Position numbers and translations under genes: made by a program
Shown: positions 55,953 to 64,000 of the stretch, piece by piece
Numbering within the stretch: the stretch's first letter is position 1
Layout: every line of letters starts with the position of its first letter
DNA from: Siphonodentalium dalli
Taxonomy: Eukaryota > Mollusca > Scaphopoda > Gadilida > Siphonodentaliidae
Assembly: GCA_032622095.1 (NCBI GenBank)
Contig: CP136066.1
Span: 107,219,319-107,283,318 of the forward strand
Direction of reading: 5' to 3'
DNA: 64,000 nucleotides
Notes under the pieces: generated by a model
Told to the model about the DNA's origin: nothing
Databases searched by the model: none
Seen by the model: the letters and a program-made list of their open reading frames with translations, nothing else

Positions 55953-56285
55953 CCGTTGTGAACAAGTGAGATATTTAGTTATATGATATCATACTGACAT
56001 TCAATCAAAACAGATCTAACACTCTCAAACATACACATTTATTTAGATCTTGTGAGAAAACTTGATTGAAATTTAGTTGTACACAAATAATTCAGTTCTA
56101 TTGAACATATACCAATGTTAATGGACCTTGATGACAACAAAGGTTTATGGGTATAAGATCATGTACATCAATTCATACTTCATTACATACTCAAGCCAAC
56201 CTGATATTTTGGGGCTTCTCCCAGTCAGTTTTAACGGTTCAGATAATATACTGATGACTGGCAGAGAACACCAATGTAATCCTGT
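55953..56285. other. Intergenic, nothing recognised
   Basis: AT-rich sequence between the palindrome and the next hairpin. Confidence 0.4.
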
Positions 56286-56395
56286 TTATTCATTTGCAGC
56301 GATGTTCAGATAATAAGTATAACAAACAGCTTGCCTGTTGAGCTTATTATCTGAATATCCCGACTAGTAAATGAGAGTGGGAAGCAGCTAGCTAT
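56286..56395. repeat. Hairpin of element T family (partial)
   Basis: GATGTTCAGATAATAAGTATAA faces TTATTATCTGAATATCCC, as in the hairpins at 12560-12610 and 60460-60535. Confidence 0.55.
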
Positions 56396-56744
56396 CTACC
56401 CAAAAAAGCCTGTGTCGAATTATTCAAACTTTAAAGATGTAGTCAGGGTTCCAGACCTCCAGTTACAACAACAACAACAACATAAAAATCAAATTTTCTC
56501 ATAGCATCATTTTCTGCTTTGTTCTGTTGACAAAATGTTGGAAACAAAAATTGACATATAAACTACAACTATATTACATACTGAATTCATTTTGTTATTG
56601 AAAAATTAATTGTTGGTTTCTCTCTATAACATTGATATCATATGAAATAAATGCATAGAAAATATTTTAATATGAAGCAAAGAAGCGTTGTTTATACAGA
56701 ACTTCTTGTTCCTTGTAAAAATTAGCCTGAGTGTATCTTTAACA
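56396..56744. other. Intergenic, nothing recognised
   Basis: AT-rich, with a short CAACAACAACAACAACA run near 56465. Confidence 0.4.
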
Positions 56745-56995
56745 ATTTCATGATGGGAGCTGTGCTGGTGCAGCATTAAAGACCCTGTGCCAGTTCATTC
56801 TCTTATATATGCGAGTCTCCCGTAGGGAGCCTCGCATATACTAGTACAAGAGAATGCACTGGCATACAAGATCAAGGTAAATATTGTTAGGCCAATGCAT
56901 TCTATTATATATGCGAGGCACCCAATGGGAGACTCACATATATAAGAGAATGAATTGACCAATTCTCAAATTATGATCCCAAACCAGCAAAGGGT
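56745..56995. repeat. Hairpin repeat family F, copy 3 (two hairpins)
   Basis: CATTCTCTTATATATGCGAG, TCTCCCGTAGGGAGCCTCGCA, TATACTAGTACAAGAGAATG forms one hairpin at about 56797-56858. GCATTCTATTATATATGCGA, GGCACCCAATGGGAGACTCA, CATATATAAGAGAATG forms a second at about 56897-56954. A GGGAGCTGTGCTGGTGCAGC word with CATTAAAG precedes them. Confidence 0.75.
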
Positions 56996-57960
56996 TGAAT
57001 TATTATGTTTGATTTGATGCCGAAAGATTATATATGACTTTAAATGGATACATCTCAAACAGTTATATTTTGTAACTGATATTATTTCATTCCAGCGGTT
57101 GATTGAACTTGAATGCTTTTATCGTAGGCCTTGAATATTGATGAGATATTATTTCTACATTCATGCGTCTGTTGACTCAGCAAGATTTTACATGTCACTG
57201 TGATAAAATTTAATCTGTGATAGAACTGGTGCCATTTCATTTGTGCATGTGATATAGTAATAAACTTAGGACATTCGACCATTATCATGATTCTATATAT
57301 TGCTATGTTTACACTCAATCGGTACAGACTAATGTATTCATTGGGCAAGTTTGATCAGATCTCATACCCAAGGGAGTGCTTGACAACATTACTGTTCTGT
57401 CATTGTTAGAACATGAGCCTACCTGTGATAACACAGTAAGTGTGTTTATTGTTAAACTGACAAAGCGGTTGTCTCCACAAAATGCTCTGAATCAATATTG
57501 TAGGATTTCTCAAGGAATAGGGTTAGAAAAAGGTTTTCTAAGTACTTTGTATATATATAACGAGAGGCCGATCACGATCGGCAGATGTTTAACCCATACC
57601 TTGGCGATAGCGATCTTTTTATGAGTGCAAGAATTTCAACAATTCACAGCGTACTATTATTTATTAGTTTCATAGTGGAATCAGACATATTGAGCAACTT
57701 GCTCATTTAAACACAATAGGAAGATGGATATGACATTCGATTTCAACCTATTCGGTCACTCCAACAGAGATACATGTATGTGTGATATATTGATAAAGAT
57801 AATTATACCCAAACACAGTCAGACAGATGCACCATAGCTGTTAAAGATATAATTGTTACAATATTAACATCATAATAACTCTATTTATTTAATTCTTACA
57901 ATGGAACCTGAGTCATAACAGATTATGTTGTTGTGTTAGCTGCATAGTAAAAGTTATGGG
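56996..57960. other. Intergenic, nothing recognised except a shared tail at ~57560
   Basis: AACGAGAGGCCGATCACGATC followed by GGCAGATGTTTAACCCAT (57558-57600) matches 50998-51040. No gene seen. Confidence 0.45.
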
Positions 57961-59570
57961 ATGATTGAGATTAGAGACCAACAAACACCTGAACATCTAT
58001 ATAAGTGAGGGGTGTATAGACCTTGATATTAAATATGATTGATAATGGTTGGATATAAAATATTTTAATACAGAATTATCAGATAACTAAAGGAGAGATA
58101 TGAGAAGGGTCAAATTGAAAATATTAGAGTCATAACATTGGATCGCGTACAGTATACATGTACCTATGGTTAATTTTATTCTAAGCTGATCATTGGAAAG
58201 ATACAATGTCTGTAACAGCAGAAATATTATTAAATATTGGGTTAATATTCTCAAAACCATTCAATCAATACCAAAATCTATACGCATGAAGAATGTATCA
58301 CAATCAACCTGAATGAGATTATAAAAGTGATTGGGTGACAAATATTTGACCAAAAAGTCAGCTTCAAGAATACCAGAACCATTATTATTATCCTGCAGCC
58401 CAAATGCAATAGAGGGAATTTCAAAATAAGATATATCCTCAAATGATGAATATTCAATTGGTGGCTTATAATTAATAGAAATTCTTAGTGAACCTGGCCT
58501 AAGGCGAAAGAGATAATTTAAAATCTGCGTATCAGATATTATGTGTCTATGGAATAGGTTAATTTTAATCCTGAAATACATGCAAGTGAAAAGTGGATCA
58601 CGATCAACCTGGACATAGAATAGGAGAATGAACATATGATGTGTGGAGAGTGTTAATCATTTTCAATGACATCATATGATGGAACTAATGTGTGGATAAA
58701 TTGTTTTCTCAAGATAAGACAACAGTGTCTCTGTAAACAACAATTCTCTAAACAGCCATGCTCCAGAACATCCTTCACATGGACAATGGACTATTTGTAT
58801 TAATGCCATGAACATGTTTCAACAGGTTGGGTTAAATTACTATTGCACACAAACTGGAGTAAAGTATCATCAATCACTTAAATTTGACAGCTCTGGGAGC
58901 AGCAGTGGTTTAGCAAAGAGTATCCAGTGTCATTTTCTGATCCCAATAAAGCAGATTACTGTGTAAAGTTGTTTGTCTTAAATTCTCACAGGGCATATAC
59001 AATAGGTAGTAAATTACTTGAATTATAAAGGGCCATAACTCTGTTAAAATATATCGGATCAAACCCAAATTTGAACTTGATCTGTATTTCGGGGTGAGGA
59101 CCACATGTACCAAATTTGGTGTAGATCAGATTAAAAATGTTTTGAGTTCTAAGTAAAAATAAGTTTGAAAAGGGTTAATTAAACGATACCAAAAACCATA
59201 CAGATAAAGAACGTGCTAAGAAAAACCTTGGTAAGAAATATGAGGCATATCAGAAGAAAACAGTTTGACTTAGATGGATCAGATAGCATTTGTGTGCAGG
59301 GTTAATTATTTTCTAAACCGATCAACCGATCGATACCAAAAACTATACAGGTGAGGGGTGTGTCATTATAAACCTACATATCAAATATGAAAACAATCGG
59401 ACAAAAAATAATTTGGTTACAGCATCAGATGTGCGGATGCAAAGTGTTAATAATTTCTAAACCGATCAACCGATCGATACCAAAAACTATACAGGTGAGG
59501 AGTGTGTCATCATAAACATGGGAGTAAAAAATAACTCTAATTCCCATAATACAGATTTACTGCTCTCAGA
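57961..59570. repeat. Dispersed/tandem repeats with GATACCAAAAACTATACAGGTGAGG
   Basis: Units with (C/A)GAT(A/C)(C/G)CAAAA(A/T)CTATAC, GTGAGG(A/G)GTGT(G/A)TCAT and CAAACACCTG/CCTACATATC-like continuations lie near 57990, 58265 and 58560 (reversed sense variants), 59185, 59325 and 59475. Units are about 140-300 bp apart. A 124-residue minus-strand frame at 58261-58635 runs through this repeat and is not taken as a gene. Confidence 0.5.
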
Positions 59571-59619
59571 GCTAAACTGATACCACTGGTAATTAATTGT
59601 AGACTGCTATGGTTATCTG

Positions 59620-60080
59620 TTCAATTCTTAGTTGAAAAAGGGCCATAACTCTGGTATAAAATGTTGGATATAACCCATATTCAAACTCGATCTGTATTTT
59701 GAGTTGAGAAACTCGCATACCAAATTTGGTTCCGATCAGATAAAAAAAAATTGAGTTATGGCAGCATGCATGAATTCTAAGTCGAAAAAGGACCATAACT
59801 CCATTGAAAAATATCGGATCAAACCCATATTCGAACTCGATCTGTATTTTGGTCCGAGAAACTTGCATACCAAATTTGATTCTGATCAGATAAAAAAAAA
59901 TTGAGTTATGGTAGCATGCATGAATTCTAAGTCGAAAAAGGGCCATAACTCCGTGAAAAAAACTCGGATCGAACCCATATTCGAACTCGATCTGTATTTG
60001 GTGCTGACAAATTCATATACAAAATTTGGTTCCGATCAGATATAAAATGTTCGAGTTATCGCACCATGCATAAAGTGTCT

Positions 60081-60126
<46 letters not shown>

Positions 60127-60210
60127 GGACGGACGGACGGACGGACTAACGACGAGTGGTCAATCCGGGCAACGACACTATGTTTACCATACTATGGTAT
60201 GGGTAAACAT
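59620..60210 (-). repeat. Dispersed repeat G, inverted multi-unit copy
   Basis: Three units of AAAAAGG(G/A)CCATAACTC, CCCATATTC(A/G)AACTCGATCT, GTATTTTG and CATACCAAATTTGGTTCCG, about 120 bp apart, followed by TGTCTACAGACAGAC and finally CCATACTATGGTATGGGTAA. It ends with the same CATAGTATGG word as the copy at 10340. Confidence 0.7.
60080..60146. repeat. (ACAG)n(ACGG)n microsatellite inside repeat G
   Basis: About eleven ACAG units followed by about five ACGG units between TGTCT and ACTAACGACG. It is an expansion of the AGACAGACAGACGGAC word found in the other G copies. Confidence 0.85.
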
Positions 60211-60329
60211 AAAAAGTGCTAACATGCAATAAAAGTGCCCATTATAGAAATTTGTAGTGTTAGTTCTGAATGTTATTTGTTCTATCCACATTGTCGAAAG
60301 CTCGGCTATAACAGGGCTTTTAAAACCTT

Positions 60330-60590
60330 TTTTAGTAAATGGATTTTTCCATTATTTATAAAAGTATACATTGGAATGGTATATTATTCATCTGGCGGGA
60401 TGTTCAGGTAATATAAGCAGATGTCATATAATACATGGGCAGAAGGATTCCTATTCATTGGTGGGAAATGTTCATATAAATAAGTTCATCAAACAGCCTA
60501 TGGCCATTTGTTGAACTTATTATATGAACATTTCCTTAGGGAACTACTTGTCAATGAGTATTCAGTAAAGAAATGGTTAAAGGGGTATTT
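60330..60590. mobile_element. Hairpin element T, copy 2
   Basis: GGATTCCTATTCATTGGTGGG, AAATGTTCATATAAATAAGTTC faces GAACTTATTATATGAACATTTCC. Flanks TTCATCTGGCGGGATGTTCAG and TCAGTAAAGAAATGGTTAA match 12460-12510 and 13250-13275. Confidence 0.65.
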
Positions 60591-61020
60591 TTCACATCCA
60601 CATTAAAAGCCCAATCCTATTCATGAAAATTAACCTTTTACCTGAAATTCTAAATTATTATCTAACACAGTGCTTCATTTAGGCGACCAAAAAAAATTCC
60701 ACGGTATTAAGAAAATCTGATGGTTCTTTCCTACACCTGATGAGACATTGATCTGTTCTAAATTTTATAGGAATAGTTGTCTTGATAACCATATTGAGAA
60801 TTCTGTTATAAAAAATAGAATGAAAAGTAAAATATATTCACAATTCAAGACTAAAGTGGGCTTTGCTTTTTCTTACTGGAGCCTATATTTAATTGACTTG
60901 TACTCTTCAGCCCTCAAATAAAACCTAGTAATTTGTTACTTTGGTCAAGTTTCGGTGAATCAAAATAGGTTGCTAAATAATTATAGTACCTAAATGGGCA
61001 CTCTATATCCTTCCAAAAAA
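60591..61020. other. Intergenic, nothing recognised
   Basis: AT-rich; no coding or repeat structure recognised. Confidence 0.45.
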
Positions 61021-61024
61021 ATAA

Positions 61025-61410
61025 ATAATTGGATACTTTATAATAACGTATAGCATTTATATAGCACTTAATCCCTGGTGTAGCTCGAATCGCTTATATT
61101 ATTACCCCAGCTGTTTTGAGTCTTGTGCATGCTGCCATTTTACAGGCACTTCACAATAGCGGCTTACGCTTACCCAACAACCAGGTCCCTATTTTTTCGT
61201 CTAGGTACAACGAAGCGAGCACAGTACAAGTAACCTTGCCCAAGGGTCACAACCTGGCACGTGATTTGAATCAGCGTGCTGCTCTACACCGCATACACAA
61301 CTTAGTGCAGCCAAGCCACTGTTGTGGAGATGATAGTCTACCAGCGAGCATGAACTCATGCCGGTGTGTTAAAACCATTATAAGTCCAACACTCTAACCA
61401 CTAGGCTACC
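61025..61410 (-). mobile_element. tRNA-derived SINE
   Basis: On the minus strand the element opens with GGTAGCCTAGTGGTTAGAGT, GTTGGACTTATAATGG (A-box-like, tRNA head at about 61380-61410), then a decayed B box (GCATGAGTTCATGC). A middle domain reads GTTGTGACCCTTGGGCAAGG, TTACTTGTACTGTGCTCG, and the tail near 61025-61090 reads CCAGGGATTAAGTGCTATAT, AAATGCTATACG. The tRNA head, a CTTGGGCAAG-type core and a GCTATATAAATGC tail are the hallmarks of invertebrate V/Deu-type SINEs. It is not a functional tRNA. Confidence 0.7.
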
Positions 61411-61970
61411 GAAATTTCACATTATAGCATTCATTGCCTTAGTAAGAAACAAGGGTCCCTTCTTTTCAACAGCGTAAAATATTATACGAGTGTCTTCGTT
61501 GGTATGTTCCTGATATGGTAAAAATTAAAGAGCATTTGTTTTACTTCTGTGCAGAAAGTTGGAAACAGATGATGAATTTACTAGACCTCAATGAGATTTT
61601 TGAGAGTATAAAGTCATATATTAGTATTTTGATCTAAGCTAATGTGGTGACCAGAACATGACTAACATGTGAAATTACTAGGTCTAGTTTGAGGCTTGAG
61701 GTTTACAGGTCGCTTTAAAAATCAGAGCGTTTTGTGGTGACTTTTTATTTCATAGTTCTAAAGATGCACATATCACTTTCATATTAAAATAAAATTTATA
61801 TTTGTATAATACACTTATTAAACACATCACATCAAATTAAAAACATTTCTAATCTTTAAGTGTTGTTTTGTTTTCATTTTCGATCATCATTTCAGCAACT
61901 GTTAAAGATTCTATCTTTTCCTATAACAATTTTAATATATTTTCATAGGTATAAAATAATAAACACGAGT
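61411..61970. other. Intergenic, nothing recognised
   Basis: AT-rich sequence with no recognised gene or repeat. Confidence 0.45.
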
Positions 61971-61974
61971 TGAA

Positions 61975-62480
61975 GAAATGATTCTATCAATTAATATTGA
62001 TTTTATTTCAAATTTTCCGGTATAATATACATGCAATCAATTTGGGACATTTTACGACTTGAGTTCGTTCAGAGTGTATCATGCAGGATAACTCTATCTA
62101 AAATAGTAACGGACAAATTGCGGTTGTAATATGGATAACTCTAAAATCAAGTGGTTACTATTAACAATAATAACCACTTGATTTTAGAGTTATCCATCTT
62201 ACAACGGCAATTTGTCCATTTGAGCACATGGTTCTGGACAAGTTCTGGTCCACAAACAATAGAAACAGCAAACTTCAAACACCGATATCTAATCACTCTG
62301 AGCTTTGATGGGTGGGTTCCTCGACTTGAATCAAATATTTTTTACCCCCGAAGCCAAATAAATAGTAATTTAGGAGAGGCTGATCGGATTGAGTACCTTT
62401 AAATGACAGAAACTTATCTGGACATGTGTCTTCGACTCATTTATTATTTTATACAACGAAAACTATATAAAACGTAGTTA
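61975..62480. mobile_element. MITE-like element S, copy 2, interrupted by element B copy 6
   Basis: GATTCTATCAATTAATATTGA, TCAATTTGGGACATTTTACG and (after the insertion) GGACATGTGTCTTCGACTC, AACTATATAAAAC follow element S and its right flank at 19550-19835. A B-type element lies within, so S is the older insertion. Confidence 0.6.
62130..62403. mobile_element. Element B, copy 6 (shortened)
   Basis: The right end GATCGGATTGAGTACCTTTAA, preceded by GAATCAAATATTTTTTACCCC and CCGAAGCCAAATAAATAGTAA, is typical. The left half is replaced by an inverted pair ATAACTCTAAAATCAAGTGGT / ACCACTTGATTTTAGAGTTAT around 62158. Confidence 0.7.
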
Positions 62481-62817
62481 GGAAGAGATAGACCATCTTT
62501 AAATACAAAATGTTTACAGATAAAAGAGATGAACAGAGAGACAAAGAAATGTTTTAATCTGGAATATATCAATGGCCTATTTATAGCCTCCATAGTATTA
62601 CCTATGTAAAAGTAAGGAATTGTACCATTTTGGAGCCCTATTAGATCACACTTTCAAGTCAAACTGTTGATTAAACTTAATTCAAGTGCTACCTATGACC
62701 TACAAAAGAACAAATTAAATATTTGAATCTCTTATCTGTACATGGTGCTTTTACAGCTCATATAATACAAGCCTAAATAAACCGAGCTGCAACATCAATG
62801 GTAAGGCACCCAACCAA
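62481..62817. other. Intergenic, nothing recognised
   Basis: AT-rich; no feature recognised. Confidence 0.4.
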
Positions 62818-63955
62818 CCTAAAATTTGGAAAAATTTTGGTTACGTAGCGATTCTCCGAAGACCCATAACTCCGAAGGTCCGATTCTCCGAAGGTCCGAT
62901 TCTCCGACGGCCCGATTCTCCGAAAGCCCATAACTCCGAAGTCCCGATTCTCCGAAATCCCATAACTCCGAAGACCCATAACTCCGAAAGCCCATAACTC
63001 CGAAGGCCTATAACTCCGAACGCCCATAACTCCAAAGGTCTATAACTCAGAAGGGCCGATTCTCCGAAGTTCAGGTTTTCCGAAGATCATGTTTTATCGC
63101 TTATTAAATAGTGTACAGTTCAGTGGCGGAGTCAATGGGGCCCTAGGGAAGACCGCCCCCCAAAAAACATGTCAAATGTCATGTAAACGTCCGGAAATCC
63201 CTCCTAGGCATTCAAATATTCACAGTGTTCTGGACCAACGATTGGGGGCGACCCCTCCCATGCATGCGCTCCCCAAATCAGGCCTTCGTGATATGCTTTC
63301 GGCATATCATATGCATGATATATCCCCCACATATGGTAATTAATGTGCACCCCTAAATGGGAACCCTGGCTTCGCCACTGGTGGAAAAGTTTGAATATTT
63401 TGATGCCCCATGAACGATTTCCGGGCGTTTACATGACATTGGACATGTTTTGGTAGGGGCCCATATTGTCTGAAATAGCAAGTAGAGGTTTAATGGGGGC
63501 AGTAGGAATTTTGGGACCCCTTGGCTTCGCCACTGGACTGTACACTATATAGTAAACGATAATACCCCGATAAAACAAAATCTTCGGAGAATCGGACCTT
63601 CGGAGAATCGGACCTTCGGAGTTATGGGCCGTCGGAGAATCGGGCCTTCGGAGTTATAGGTCTTCGGAGAATCGGGCCTTCGGAGTTATAGGTCTTCGGA
63701 GTTATAGGTCTTCGGAGAATCTGGCCTTCGGAGTTATAGGTCTTCGGAGTTATAGGTCTTCGGAGAATCGGCCCTTCGGAGTTATGGGCTTTCGGAGATT
63801 CGGATCTTCGGAGTTATGGGCCATCGGAGAATCGGGTCTTCGGAGTTGTGGGCTGTCGGAGAATCGGGTCTTCGGAGTTGTGGGCCTTCGTAGTAATAGG
63901 TCTTCGGAGAATCGGTCTGACACCAAAATTTTGGGGAAAAAATTAAAAATACTTT
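62818..63955. mobile_element. Fold-back element with 16-bp CTCCGAAG/CTTCGGAG arrays as arms
   Basis: Left arm 62849-63088 is an array of 16-bp units (GATTCTCCGAAGGTCC, CATAACTCCGAAGGCC). Right arm 63580-63915 is the reverse complement array, about 20 units. Outside them, AAAATTTTGG on the left mirrors CCAAAATTTT on the right. Inside them, GTTTTATCG, TAGTGTACAGTTCAGTGGCG and TAAACGTCCGGAAAT face CGCCACTGGACTGTACACTA, ATTTCCGGGCGTTTA and CGATAAAAC. The whole is one nested inverted repeat of about 1.1 kb. Frames reading FGVMGLRSYG and similar are repeat artefacts. Confidence 0.8.
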
Positions 63956-64000
63956 ATATAGTTTTTTGTTTTCCACTTTTTTCGTTGGAATCTTGATTGA

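Noticed and set aside
58261..58635. 124-residue minus-strand frame as a gene
   Set aside because: Runs through a dispersed repeat whose units recur nearby (GATACCAAAAACTATAC); no motif or splice context.
61380..61410. Functional tRNA gene on the minus strand
   Set aside because: The A-box-like head is good, but the B box and acceptor stem are decayed and a SINE core and tail follow; it is a tRNA-derived SINE.
62773..63996. FGVMGLRSYG/ELWAFGV-type repeat proteins
   Set aside because: They arise from 16-bp tandem units read in any frame on both strands of a fold-back element.

Overview
This is a repeat-dense animal (metazoan) nuclear window. The evidence is GT-AG introns in both genes, a bilaterian-type SKI8/WDR61 gene, a relic of a DIRS-type retroelement, a tRNA-derived SINE and many palindromic MITE-like elements. 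The repeat style (satellite-bearing terminal-repeat elements, motifs around CCATCTTGGA and CATAACTC) resembles what I know of molluscs and other lophotrochozoans. That taxonomic guess is inference only.

Layout. 1-2200 holds a decayed DIRS-like retroelement. 2238-15017 (+) is the 3' half of a WDR61/SKI8 gene: five exons encode the last 149 residues of the WD40 propeller, and the upstream exons lie outside the window. Its introns are packed with repeats, including a satellite-bearing element (about 2426-4892). 15018-27100 is intergenic DNA made of MITE-like copies, fold-backs and simple repeats, with no gene I can support.

27247-54366 (+) is the most interesting locus. Six exons join in phase into one 1,781-residue reading frame. 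It encodes a seven-transmembrane, GPCR-like receptor domain (exon 1) fused directly to a cytosolic TK/TKL-like pseudokinase domain. The pseudokinase has HRD changed to HKN and DFG changed to DFE, and no APE motif. A disordered segment of about 1,200 residues interrupts the C-lobe between helices F and G. The last pieces of the kinase fold (helices H and I, with a Cys-Trp pair) sit alone in the final exon, beyond a 12.8-kb intron. I know of GPCR-kinase chimeras in protists, such as choanoflagellate GPCR-TKL proteins. I do not know of a described animal gene with this architecture.

The large last intron carries a second copy of the satellite element in inverted orientation (about 44985-49861), including an almost perfect tandem duplication of a 1,133-bp higher-order unit. 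54400-64000 is repeat-rich intergenic DNA: a 256-bp palindrome, hairpin families, a SINE, nested MITEs and a fold-back element made of 16-bp units.

Functional links. The two genes share a strand, but nothing suggests co-regulation. WDR61/SKI8 belongs to the Ski and Paf1 complexes (RNA decay and transcription). The receptor-pseudokinase would be a membrane signalling scaffold. Exon boundaries were placed by reading splice sites, codon phase and domain continuity by eye; no alignment or transcript was available.
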